Below are positions 1 to 6,818 of a DNA stretch of 24,928 nucleotides, piece after piece. This DNA is from Trueperaceae bacterium. Lineage in GTDB: Bacteria > Deinococcota > Deinococci > Deinococcales > Trueperaceae. The stretch covers positions 1 to 24,928 of the forward strand of contig PXAU01000213.1 in NCBI GenBank assembly GCA_003567075.1, written 5' to 3'. Within the stretch, counting starts at the first letter, position 1. Each line of letters begins with the position of its first letter. The position numbers and the translations under genes were made by a program. Below the pieces are notes generated by a model. It ran no database searches and was not told the DNA's origin. It saw only the letters and a program-made list of their open reading frames with translations.

Positions 1-830
1 CGCTTGGTGAGCGGCTCCAGATCGCTGCGCTCGCGCAGGGCGCGCTTCACCAGGCGGTCCTCGAGCGAGTGGTACGCCAGCACCACCAGCCGCCCATCGA
101 CGGCCAAGGCGGTGGCCGCGGCCGCCAGGCCGCGCTCCAAGGCCCCGAGCTCGTCGTTGACCACGATGCGCAGCGCCTGGAAGGTGCGGCGCGCGGGGTG
201 ATCGCGCCTCGGGCCACCGGGGTAGGCGCGCTGGAGCGCGTCGGCCAGCCCGCCCGTGGTGGTTATCGGGGCGCGTTCGCGTTCGCTCACGATGGCGCGC
301 GCCAGGCGTCGGCTATGGCGTTCCTCACCGTAGCGATGCAGGGCTGCGGCGAGCTCCTCGAAGCTCCAGGTGTTGACGACGTCTGCCGCGGAGGGCCCCT
401 CGCCGCCCATGCGCATGTCGAGCGGACCGTCGTGCCGGAAGGCGAACCCGCGCTCGCCCTCGTCGAGTTGCATCGAGCTGACGCCCAGGTCGAGCAGCAC
501 GCCGTGGACGCCTTCCCGCGAGGGCAACCCGAGCCCCTCCAGGTGGGCGCCGAGATCGGCGAAGTTGCCGCGTGCGAAGCGGAAGCGCTCGCCCGGGTCG
601 AGCACGCCGGCGGTGTGAAGGTCGCGCCGAAGCGCCTCGGCGTGCGCCAGCGCCGCAGGGTCCTGGTCGATGCCGACCACCTTGGCGCCGCGCGCCAGCA
701 GCGCGCGCGCATGGCCGCCGGCCCCGAAGGTGGCGTCGACCAGCCACTGGTCGGGCTGCGGGGCCAAGGCCTCGAGGCAGCGTTCGAGCATGACGGGCAC
801 GTGCGCGACGGCGGCGCCAGCGGGGCTCAT
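1..830 (-). CDS. rsmH: 16S rRNA (cytosine1402-N4)-methyltransferase RsmH, C-terminus cut off by window edge
   Basis: Transfers a methyl group from S-adenosylmethionine to N4 of C1402 in the decoding centre of 16S rRNA. About 276 residues are visible and the family usually has about 290-320, so only the C-terminal tail lies outside the window. Visible features in order: N-terminal HVPVMLERCLEAL, the SAM-binding loop DATFGAGGHA, GIDQDP at the end of the second strand, the family signature LDLGVSSMQLDEGERGF, then HPARRTFQALRIVVNDEL and LAYHSLEDRLVK. The ATG at 828-830 overlaps the mraZ stop codon (ATGA), so the two genes are translationally coupled in the classic mraZ-rsmH order that opens the division and cell-wall cluster. 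Recognition is firm. Confidence 0.96.
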   Translation of the reverse strand, partial: MSPAGAAVAHVPVMLERCLEALAPQPDQWLVDATFGAGGHARALLARGAKVVGIDQDPAALAHAEALRRDLHTAGVLDPGERFRFARGNFADLGAHLEGLGLPSREGVHGVLLDLGVSSMQLDEGERGFAFRHDGPLDMRMGGEGPSAADVVNTWSFEELAAALHRYGEERHSRRLARAIVSERERAPITTTGGLADALQRAYPGGPRRDHPARRTFQALRIVVNDELGALERGLAAAATALAVDGRLVVLAYHSLEDRLVKRALRERSDLEPLTK

Positions 831-1255
831 CCGACCAGCTCCCGCAGCAGCTCCGGCGCCGGTGGCTCCTCGATCACGCGCTCGAGGTTGGCGCTCCAGC
901 GCTCGTCGCTCCAGACCTCGAGGCGGTTGGGGGCGCCCGCGACGATCACGCCCCCCTGCGCCTGCGCGAACTCGCGCAGCGTGGGGGGGAGGGTCACGCG
1001 GCCGGCGCCGTCGAGTTTGGCCTTGGCGGCGCCGGAGTAGAAGAAGCGCACGAAGTCGCGCGCCTCGCGGTCGGTCAGAGGCAGTTGCTCGAGCCGCTGC
1101 TCGATGCGGTCCCAGGCGCTCATGGGGAAGATGTAAAGACACCCTTCCATGCCGCGCGTGATGACCATGCCGTCCTCGACGAAGTCGCGGAAGGCGGGCG
1201 GGACGATGACGCGTCCCTTGTCGTCGACCGCGTAGCGGTACTCACCGAAGGGCAC
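827..1255 (-). CDS. mraZ: Transcriptional regulator MraZ
   Basis: DNA-binding regulator of the division/cell-wall cluster, 142 residues, normal for the family. It contains the two tandem SpoVT/AbrB-like halves, each with the DxxxR signature: DDKGR near residue 10 and DGAGR in the second half, followed by LPPTLREFA. I chose the GTG at 1253-1255, giving V/M-PFGEYRYAVDDKGR, because it matches the usual MraZ N-terminus and has a GGGAGGGGG ribosome-binding site just upstream. A longer reading from 1291 would add an unlikely glycine-rich tail. Its stop overlaps the rsmH start. Known family members repress or modulate their own operon through repeated TGGG boxes, and such boxes are present upstream at 1383-1408. 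Confidence 0.95.
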   Translation of the reverse strand: MPFGEYRYAVDDKGRVIVPPAFRDFVEDGMVITRGMEGCLYIFPMSAWDRIEQRLEQLPLTDREARDFVRFFYSGAAKAKLDGAGRVTLPPTLREFAQAQGGVIVAGAPNRLEVWSDERWSANLERVIEEPPAPELLRELVG

Positions 1256-1378
1256 GCACCCACCCCCTCCCACCGATGGTCGCCGCCGCACCCCGGCCGC
1301 AGGGCTGCCGGATGGGCGAGTTGAGGCGACGGGGAGCGGTTTGCATGGGTCGGCGCGGGCCTCCTCGGGCGATGTCGG

Positions 1379-1408
1379 AGTCTACCACACTTTCCCACGA
1401 ACTCCCAC
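1379..1408 (-). promoter_or_regulatory. MraZ-box array overlapping candidate mraZ promoter
   Basis: On the minus strand three boxes occur at exact 10-bp spacing: GTGGGA (1408-1403), GTGGGA (1398-1393) and GTGGTA (1388-1383). This is the arrangement known for MraZ binding repeats (TGGG-type boxes separated by about 5 nt). The third box runs into a candidate extended -10, TGG-TAGACT (TAGACT at 1384-1379), so bound MraZ would cover the promoter. The leader to the mraZ GTG would be roughly 115 nt. Two further isolated TCCCAC motifs on the plus strand (1445-1450, 1466-1471) are not in phase. No good -35 is visible. Confidence 0.75.
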
Positions 1409-1503
1409 GTAATACTCATCTCACTCCACCCTCGTCGCCAGCCTTCCCACCGAGGCGGCGGCAGCTCCCACCAGCACCGTCCGAGCCGGGCCCCAGACAC
1501 GAC

Positions 1504-1537
1504 GACGGCGCCGGCGAGCGGACTCGCCGGCGCCGTC
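1504..1537 (-). terminator. Perfect 15-bp hairpin directly after rnpB
   Basis: Arms 1504-1518 and 1523-1537 are perfectly complementary with a CGGA/TCCG four-base loop, and the stem is almost entirely G-C. It begins two bases beyond the predicted 3' end of RNase P RNA, so it is probably its terminator or a 3' processing/stability element. The minus-strand sequence that follows (GTCGTGTCTGGGG) is not U-rich, so a textbook intrinsic terminator is not shown. Confidence 0.6.
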
Positions 1538-1538
1538 G

Positions 1539-1920
<382 letters not shown>

Positions 1921-1927
1921 ACTCCCC

Positions 1928-1933
1928 ATGGTA
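1928..1933 (-). promoter_or_regulatory. -10 element of rnpB
   Basis: TACCAT on the minus strand, 7 nt before the 5' end predicted independently from P1 pairing of RNase P RNA. No convincing -35 hexamer is present 16-18 nt upstream. Confidence 0.55.
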
Positions 1934-1967
1934 GCAGGCGGTGCCGGCACGGCCGGGTGCGGCACGA

Positions 1968-1998
1968 CGAAGGGCGGCGCGCGTCGCGCCGCCCTTCG
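1968..1998 (-). terminator. Perfect 14-bp hairpin between the BMP-protein gene and rnpB
   Basis: Arms 1968-1981 and 1985-1998 are perfectly complementary around a 3-nt loop, about 53 nt past the stop of the binding-protein gene and upstream of the rnpB promoter. It is well placed to end the binding-protein transcript. There is no U-tract on the minus strand after it. Confidence 0.55.
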
Positions 1999-2010
1999 CT
2001 CGCGGAGACG

Positions 2011-2043
2011 GGCGTGGAGCGCTCCTCAGGAGCCTCCCACGCC
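2011..2043 (-). terminator. Imperfect hairpin just after the BMP-protein stop codon
   Basis: GGCGTGG (2011-2017) pairs with CCACGCC (2037-2043), then a 3x3 internal loop, then GCTCC with GGAGC around a TCA loop. It starts 7 nt beyond the stop codon and lies in tandem with the stronger hairpin at 1968-1998, so it may be a first terminator or a 3' end stabiliser. Confidence 0.4.
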
Positions 2044-2050
2044 GCTCGCT

Positions 2051-3166
2051 TCACTGTGCCCGGTAGTCCGTCACCTGCAGCTGGCCGGAGAGGATCATGT
2101 CCTGGATCACCTGCAGCTCCACCAGGAGCGCCTCGGGGATGAGCGCCTCGTTGTACTCGTCGAGCGCGAAGCCGACGCCCCCCTCGGCCAGGCCCAGCAC
2201 CACCGTGCCGGCCTCGAAGGTGCCTTCGACGATGTCGTAGACGGCGTTGTAGGAGGCCACGTCGACGCGCTTGAGCATCGAGGTGAGGCCGTGGTTGAGG
2301 GTGTTGGGGTCGCCGTCGGTGTCACCGAGCGGGTTCTGGTTGTCGTCCACACCGATGAAGAACAGCGGCTGCGCGCCCTCGCAGGCGGCTTCGTAGGCGG
2401 GGTAGGGCGGGATCTGGGCCAGCTGCGCCGCGAGCGGGGTCTCGCGCAGGGGCGCGGTGGGGCGGTAGCACATGGTCTCGGTGACGAAGTCGATCACGCC
2501 GCGGCCCGAGCCACCGGCAGCCGCATAGATGATGTCGGCGCCCTGCGCCTGCTGGCTGGTGGCGATCTCCTTCGCCCGCGCGGGATCGTTCCAGGCCGCC
2601 GGGGTCACGCCCACGTAGTTGCTGAGCACGGTGCAATCGGGGCAGGCGTACAAGACGCCCTCCTCGTAGCCCAGGTTGAAGGCGCGGATGAGCGGGATGT
2701 CCATGCCGCCGACGAAGCCGACGACGCCGGTCTGCGAGAGCGAGCCGGCGATGTAGCCGACCAGGAACGAGCCCTCTTGCTCCTTGAACAGCACCGAGCG
2801 GATGTTGGGGCCCTCGACGACGGCGTCGATGAGCACGAAGGCCGTGTCGGGGAACTCGGCTGAGACCGCGGCGATCGGGTCGGCCTGGTTGAAGCCCGGC
2901 GCCACGATCAGCTCGGCGCCGGCGCCGGCCATTGTGCGCAGACCGCTGGCAGACGTCTCGGGCGTGCCCTCGAACTCGAGCAGGTCGATCTCGAGCCCGA
3001 ACTCGGCGCGCAGCTCGTCGATCGCCTGCACCATGCCTTGCCAGGTGAACTGGTTGAAGGAATCGTCGAACTTCCCGCCGGCGTCGAAGTTGATGCCGAA
3101 GACGTAGTCCTGTGCGAACGCGACGCTCAGGCTGGCGGCGGCTAGAAGGGTGATGACAGTGCGCAT
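2051..3166 (-). CDS. BMP/PnrA-family periplasmic substrate-binding protein
   Basis: 371 residues. Family members (PnrA/TmpC, BmpA and relatives) bind purine nucleosides for an ABC importer; the ligand here is inferred from family only. The N-terminus is a cleavable signal peptide (MRTVITLLAAASLSVAFA, cut before QDYVFG) with no lipobox cysteine. Family landmarks: GINFDAGGKFDDSFNQ near residue 23, GTPETSASGLRTMAGAGAELIVAPGF, EGSFLVGYIAGSLSQTGVVGFVGGMDIPLI, AAGGSGRGVIDF, FFIGVDDNQ, and LTSMLKRVDVASYNAV. The segment MCYRPTAPLRETPLAAQL is an unusual insertion between domains. ATG at 3166 has an AGGAGG site 4 nt upstream. No permease or ATPase gene is adjacent, so it is an orphan binding protein here. 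Confidence 0.9.
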   Translation of the reverse strand: MRTVITLLAAASLSVAFAQDYVFGINFDAGGKFDDSFNQFTWQGMVQAIDELRAEFGLEIDLLEFEGTPETSASGLRTMAGAGAELIVAPGFNQADPIAAVSAEFPDTAFVLIDAVVEGPNIRSVLFKEQEGSFLVGYIAGSLSQTGVVGFVGGMDIPLIRAFNLGYEEGVLYACPDCTVLSNYVGVTPAAWNDPARAKEIATSQQAQGADIIYAAAGGSGRGVIDFVTETMCYRPTAPLRETPLAAQLAQIPPYPAYEAACEGAQPLFFIGVDDNQNPLGDTDGDPNTLNHGLTSMLKRVDVASYNAVYDIVEGTFEAGTVVLGLAEGGVGFALDEYNEALIPEALLVELQVIQDMILSGQLQVTDYRAQ

Positions 3167-3187
3167 GGGGCCTCCTCAGGTACGACT

Positions 3188-3215
3188 GGTCCTCGTGGAC
3201 CTCGGCTGCAGGATA
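3188..3215 (-). promoter_or_regulatory. Candidate promoter and 5' leader hairpin of the BMP-protein gene
   Basis: A TATCCT -10 candidate (3215-3210) would start RNA near 3203. Almost immediately the RNA could fold a small hairpin, GGTCC-ACGA-GGACC (3201-3188), followed by the AGGAGG site. The -35 region is poor (TATAGC at 17 bp). Confidence 0.35.
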
Positions 3216-3270
3216 CCACCGGTGGGGGTACGGCTATACGCCCACGTTGCCGCCAGGGCAGGCCTCGGCC

Positions 3271-3325
3271 GGCCCGTGTGGGCGTCGTGCGGGCGCGGTG
3301 CTGGCCTCGTGCGGCCGTCGTGCGG
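3271..3325 (-). repeat. Five degenerate 11-bp tandem units downstream of the NYN gene
   Basis: Minus-strand units CCGCACGACGG (3325-3315), CCGCACGAGGC (3314-3304), CAGCACCGCGC (3303-3293), CCGCACGACGC (3292-3282) and CCACACGGGCC (3281-3271). Three of the five are near-identical. The array starts 7 nt past the NYN stop codon and fills most of the gap to the BMP-protein promoter. It may be an array of protein sites on one DNA face or a slippage product. Confidence 0.6.
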
Positions 3326-3332
3326 GTGTTGG

Positions 3333-3899
3333 TCAAAAAACGATCTTGGTCCAGTCGAGCTCGTCGAGCGGCCGGAACACGTCGGCGTGCTCGAGCAGGA
3401 TGCCGGCGGACTGGTTCTTGAACATGGCGCACTCGACGTGCTGACCGTTGCGCTTGATCGCCTCGACCAGCTCCACGTAGTCGCCGTCGCCCGAGACCAG
3501 CAGGCAACAGTCGTAGCCGCCGCGATGGGCCAACGACAGGGCCTCGACCGCGATCGCCACGTCGATCCCCTTCTCGACCAGCGAGCCATCGTGGCGGCGG
3601 TGCAGCCGACCGAGCCGAACGGTCACGTAGGGGATGCGCCGGAGCGACTCGAAGAAGCGGTGCTGGCCGTCGCGCAGGTCCTCGTCGTAGTCCTCGGTGA
3701 GCGGGGCGTTGAAGTAGTAGCAGCGCACGAGCCGACGCCCGTTGACGAGTTGCCGCATCAACTCCTGCAGGTTCACGCGGGTGTTCTGCAGGTTCTCGCG
3801 CATGCCGTTGTAGAGGTTGCTGCCATCGATGAAGAGAGCGACGCGTTCGCGCACGGTTCGGACCGCCTTCGCACGAGTGAGATAGCTGGGTGCGTACAC
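3333..3899 (-). CDS. NYN-domain (LabA/DUF88-type) putative ribonuclease
   Basis: 188 residues from a GTG at 3899. The NYN fold is a PIN-like nuclease domain. Its acidic metal-site motifs are all visible: FIDGSNLYNG near residue 23, EKGIDVAIAVEA in the middle, and LLVSGDGDYVELVEAIKRNG, followed by the typical end strand ECAMFKNQSAGILLEHADVF. An alternative in-frame GTG at 3854 would start directly before RERVALFIDG. I prefer the longer form because a good -10 (TAGAAT, 3929-3924) predicts RNA beginning near 3917, although no ribosome-binding site is obvious for either start. The gene is divergent from luxS. Substrate RNA is unknown. Confidence 0.85.
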   Translation of the reverse strand: MYAPSYLTRAKAVRTVRERVALFIDGSNLYNGMRENLQNTRVNLQELMRQLVNGRRLVRCYYFNAPLTEDYDEDLRDGQHRFFESLRRIPYVTVRLGRLHRRHDGSLVEKGIDVAIAVEALSLAHRGGYDCCLLVSGDGDYVELVEAIKRNGQHVECAMFKNQSAGILLEHADVFRPLDELDWTKIVF

Positions 3900-3923
3900 G
3901 GAGACGACGCGCCGCAGCGCCGC

Positions 3924-3968
3924 ATTCTACCGGACGAACCCATGCCTGCGGCGCGACGCCGGTAGACT
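3924..3968. promoter_or_regulatory. Divergent NYN / luxS promoter region
   Basis: Minus strand: TAGAAT at 3929-3924 for the NYN gene. Plus strand: TAGACT at 3963-3968, only 7 nt before the luxS ATG, so luxS mRNA should be leaderless or nearly so. Neither has a recognisable TTGACA at the expected spacing. Confidence 0.5.
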
Positions 3969-3975
3969 CGAGGGC

Positions 3976-4464
3976 ATGACCACTCCGACCCGCGTCGCTT
4001 CGTTCGACCTCGACCACACCGCCGTCCGGGCTCCCTACGTTCGCGCCGCGGGCCGCTACCAGGGTCCGCGCGGCGACGTGGTGAGCAAGTACGACCTGCG
4101 GCTGGTGCAGCCGAACGTGCAGGAGATTCCCACCGCCCCGCTCCACACCATCGAGCACCTATTGGCCGGGTACCTGCGCGACCACCTGCCGGACGTCGTC
4201 CTGGTGGACGCCTCGCCGATGGGGTGCCGCACCGGCTTCTACCTCACGGTCCTGGGCGAACCCAGCGAGGCCGACGTGCTCGCTGCGGCCACCGCGGCCC
4301 TGGCCGCGGTGCGCGACCACGACGGCCCGATCCCCGGCTGCGAGCCGCGCCGCTGCGGCAACTGGCGCGACCACTCGTTGCCCGGCGCCCGCGCCTGGGC
4401 TGCGGCGGTGCTGGAGGGCGGTTTCGTCGTGCAGGCCACGATCGAGCTACCGCCCGACAGCTGA
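3976..4464 (+). CDS. luxS: S-ribosylhomocysteine lyase LuxS
   Basis: Cleaves S-ribosylhomocysteine to homocysteine and DPD, the precursor of autoinducer-2, in the activated methyl cycle. 162 residues, normal for the family. The metal site HTIEH (about residues 57-61) and the third ligand in CGNWRDHS are both present, as are FDLDHTAVRAPYVR at the N-terminus and MGCRTGFYL around the catalytic cysteine. ATG at 3976 follows a TAGACT -10 by 7 nt with no ribosome-binding site needed if leaderless. The nucleosidase Pfs, which supplies the substrate, is not encoded nearby. A two-component pair follows 73 nt downstream, but the sequence gives no evidence that it senses AI-2. Confidence 0.97.
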   Translation: MTTPTRVASFDLDHTAVRAPYVRAAGRYQGPRGDVVSKYDLRLVQPNVQEIPTAPLHTIEHLLAGYLRDHLPDVVLVDASPMGCRTGFYLTVLGEPSEADVLAAATAALAAVRDHDGPIPGCEPRRCGNWRDHSLPGARAWAAAVLEGGFVVQATIELPPDS

Positions 4465-4537
4465 GCGAGCGCGCGCCGAGGCGCTGCACGTGGCGTGCGA
4501 TGCACGTTCTCATGCGCCGTTGTGCCAGCATCGGGGC

Positions 4538-5215
4538 ATGGAACGCAAACCTCTGGTGTTGATCGTCGAGGACGAGAAGGAGATCGCCAAGTTCATCGAT
4601 CTCGAGCTGCAGGCCGAGCAGTACGAGACGGTCGTGACGTACGACGGCGTCACCGGTTTGTCGAAGTTCCGCGAGCTGAACCCGGACCTCGTCATCCTCG
4701 ACCTGATGTTGCCGGTACTGGACGGGCTCGAGGTGGCACGGCGCATACGCAAGACTAGCAACACGCCGATCATCATCCTCACGGCCAAGGACTCGGTCGA
4801 CGACAAGGTGATCGGTCTCGACTCCGGCGCCGACGACTACCTGGTGAAGCCCTTCTCGATCGAGGAGCTGCTGGCGCGCGTGCGGGCGCACCTGCGGCGC
4901 GTGAACCCGGCGGTGACGGGCGAGGTGCGGGTGGCCGACCTGGTCATGAACCTCGACGGTCGCGAGGTCTTCCGGGACGGGCGCCGCATCGAGCTGTCGG
5001 CCAAGGAGTTCGAGTTGCTCGAGCTCTTCGCCCGTAACCCGGGCAAGGTCTTCAACCGCTTCGAGATCGAGGAGAAGGTGTGGCCCGAATACACCGGCGG
5101 CAGCAACGTGGTCGACGTCTACGTCGGGTACCTCCGGCGCAAGCTCGAGGGCGAGGGTGAACGTCGCCTCATCCACACCGTTCGCGGCGTCGGCTACGTC
5201 CTGCGCGAGGAGTGA
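4538..5215 (+). CDS. OmpR/PhoB-family DNA-binding response regulator
   Basis: 225 residues in two parts. The receiver domain (1-120) has acidic pocket residues E11/D12, phosphoacceptor D55 in LVILDLMLP, switch threonine T82 and K104 in VKPF. The C-terminal winged helix (about 128-225) contains LSAKEFELLELFARNPGKVF and VDVYVGYLRRKLE ending in HTVRGVGYVL. The ATG at 4538 gives the canonical MERKPLVLIVEDE start; an upstream in-frame reading would add 16 non-family residues. The stop overlaps a GTG of the kinase gene, so kinase and regulator are one operon. The signal and target genes cannot be deduced. Confidence 0.95.
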   Translation: MERKPLVLIVEDEKEIAKFIDLELQAEQYETVVTYDGVTGLSKFRELNPDLVILDLMLPVLDGLEVARRIRKTSNTPIIILTAKDSVDDKVIGLDSGADDYLVKPFSIEELLARVRAHLRRVNPAVTGEVRVADLVMNLDGREVFRDGRRIELSAKEFELLELFARNPGKVFNRFEIEEKVWPEYTGGSNVVDVYVGYLRRKLEGEGERRLIHTVRGVGYVLREE

Positions 5216-5232
5216 GCGGGGAGCACCACCGG

Positions 5233-6714
5233 ATGACCCTGCGCCTCCGGCTGACGATCTTCTACAGCGCCTTCATCGCCGTCATCCTCTCGGCGATGGC
5301 CGTGTCGGTGTACCTGCTGACGGAGCGGTCGCTGTCGACGTCGGTGGAGGAGCGAGCGCAGCAGGCACTGAGCGACCTCTCGGAGGGGGCCATCCTGACG
5401 GGTCTCCAGAAGCTGCCAGGCGACGTCTATTATCAAATCGTGCTGTTGTCTGACGAAGGCATCACGCCCAGCAGCGTGCAGGACATCCGCGACGGCTTCA
5501 CCTACACCGACCCGAGCCGTTTCCGCGAGAACCCGACCGAGTACCAGCCGCTCGACCACCTCGGTGACCGGACCGTGCAAGCGCTGGTCGACGGCGAGCC
5601 GATGGCCGGCTACGCCTCCCTGCCCGACGGCGAACGCCTGCGGGTGTTGGGGGAGCTGACCGCCATCACCTTCCCAGCGCAAGGGCTCACCTTCACCGCC
5701 GCCATCATGGTCGGGGTGCCCGCCTCGGGCGTCGAGGCCACCCTCGAGCAGTTGGCGCAGGACCTGGGCCTGGCCGTCGTCGGCTCGTTCCTGATCTTCG
5801 GCTTGGGTGTGTGGTGGCTCTCGCGCCAGGTGCTGGCGCCCGTGCAACGCGTGACCCAGGCGGCTGCGCGGGTCTCGAGTCGCGACTTGTCGCAGCGCGT
5901 GCCGGTGCCGGCCAGCCAGGACGAGATGCGCGCGCTGGCGGTCGCGATCAACCACATGCTCGACCGGTTACAGGAGTCCTTCGAGACCCAACGCCGCTTC
6001 ACGGCCGATGCCAGCCACGAGCTGCGCACGCCCGTCACCGCCATCGTCGGGCACACCAACTACCTGCTGCGGCGTACGCGCCCGAGCCCGGAGCAGGTCG
6101 ACTCGCTCACCGTCATCCGGCAGGAAGCGGAGCGGATGGCCAAGCTCGTCAACGACCTGCTCGAGTTGGCCCGCGCCGACGCCGGCTTCGCGATCGACAC
6201 GGAGCCCATGAACCTGGTCGAGGTGCTCGAGGCGGTGCGCGACGAGCTCGCGCCAGTTACGGGCGGTGCGACCATCGAGGTCGACTGCGCCAAGCCGCTC
6301 GTCGAGGTCGAGGGCGACCCGGCACGGCTGAAGCAGGTCGTCCTCAACCTTGTCCACAACGCGCTCAATGCCGGTGCGCAGCGCGTGCGCCTCGACCTTG
6401 GCAGTAGCGGCCACGAGGTGCATCTGCAGGTGCTCGACGACGGCCCGGGCATCCCCAGCGAGGCCATCCCGCACCTGTTCGACCGCTTCTACCGGGTCGA
6501 CGGGGCTCGCTCCACCCGCGGCAACGGCAGCGGCCTCGGTCTCGCCATCGTGCGCTGGATCGTCCAACAGCACGGTGGCACGGTCGACGTCGCCTCCCGC
6601 GCGGGCGAAGGGTCGGTGTTCACCGTGACGCTGCCGCTGCACGACCCACGCTCGACCAGCAACGGCGAGCACCCGCGCCAGAGCCTGCCACAGGCCGTGG
6701 CGTTGCGCTCCTAG
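5233..6714 (+). CDS. Membrane-bound sensor histidine kinase, HAMP type
   Basis: 493 residues from ATG 5233. Order of parts: membrane helix 1 at about 8-30, an extracytoplasmic sensor of about 145 residues with no recognised fold, membrane helix 2 at about 178-197, HAMP (about 197-250, RQVLAPVQRVTQAAARVSSRDLSQRV), HisKA with phospho-accepting His262 in DASHELRTPV, and HATPase_c with N box NLVHNAL, DDGPGIP, and GNGSGLGLAIV. I chose ATG 5233 because a GGGGAG site lies 9 nt upstream. The GTG at 5212, overlapping the regulator stop, would add seven residues and is possible. It should phosphorylate D55 of the preceding regulator. Confidence 0.95.
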   Translation: MTLRLRLTIFYSAFIAVILSAMAVSVYLLTERSLSTSVEERAQQALSDLSEGAILTGLQKLPGDVYYQIVLLSDEGITPSSVQDIRDGFTYTDPSRFRENPTEYQPLDHLGDRTVQALVDGEPMAGYASLPDGERLRVLGELTAITFPAQGLTFTAAIMVGVPASGVEATLEQLAQDLGLAVVGSFLIFGLGVWWLSRQVLAPVQRVTQAAARVSSRDLSQRVPVPASQDEMRALAVAINHMLDRLQESFETQRRFTADASHELRTPVTAIVGHTNYLLRRTRPSPEQVDSLTVIRQEAERMAKLVNDLLELARADAGFAIDTEPMNLVEVLEAVRDELAPVTGGATIEVDCAKPLVEVEGDPARLKQVVLNLVHNALNAGAQRVRLDLGSSGHEVHLQVLDDGPGIPSEAIPHLFDRFYRVDGARSTRGNGSGLGLAIVRWIVQQHGGTVDVASRAGEGSVFTVTLPLHDPRSTSNGEHPRQSLPQAVALRS

Positions 6715-6745
6715 CGTTGCAATCATCGCGCGCAGGCCGGACGGT

Positions 6746-6818
6746 CGCGCGGGGTTGTGAAGCAGGCTTCAGGCCGTGAAGTAGGCTCGGGTCGCGAAGC
6801 ACACTCAGGTTGTGAAGC
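6746..6818 (-). repeat. Four 18-19-bp tandem units overlapping the 3' end of purM
   Basis: Minus-strand units: GCTTCACAACCTGAGTGT (6818-6801, containing the purM codons for Phe-Thr-Thr and the TGA), GCTTCGCGACCCGAGCCT (6800-6783), a 19-bp unit starting ACTTCACGGCCTGAAG (6782-6764), and GCTTCACAACCCCGCGCG (6763-6746). The first 11 bases of the first and last unit are identical. The array fills the gap between the convergent kinase gene and purM. Part of it can form a small hairpin, TGAAGC-AG-GCTTCA (6758-6771). Confidence 0.75.

Noticed and set aside
3336..3341. Run of six T on the minus strand at the NYN stop codon, considered as a U-tract terminator or slippery site
   Set aside because: No stem of useful strength precedes it, and it encodes the final Val-Phe-stop normally.
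4465..4537. luxS and the two-component genes considered as an AI-2 sensing system
   Set aside because: The kinase sensor domain has no recognisable AI-2-binding fold, and adjacency alone is not evidence.
6746..6818. Short repeats at purM, mgtE and the NYN gene considered as CRISPR-like
   Set aside because: Units are tandem without spacers, imperfect and only 11-19 bp long, with no cas genes nearby.
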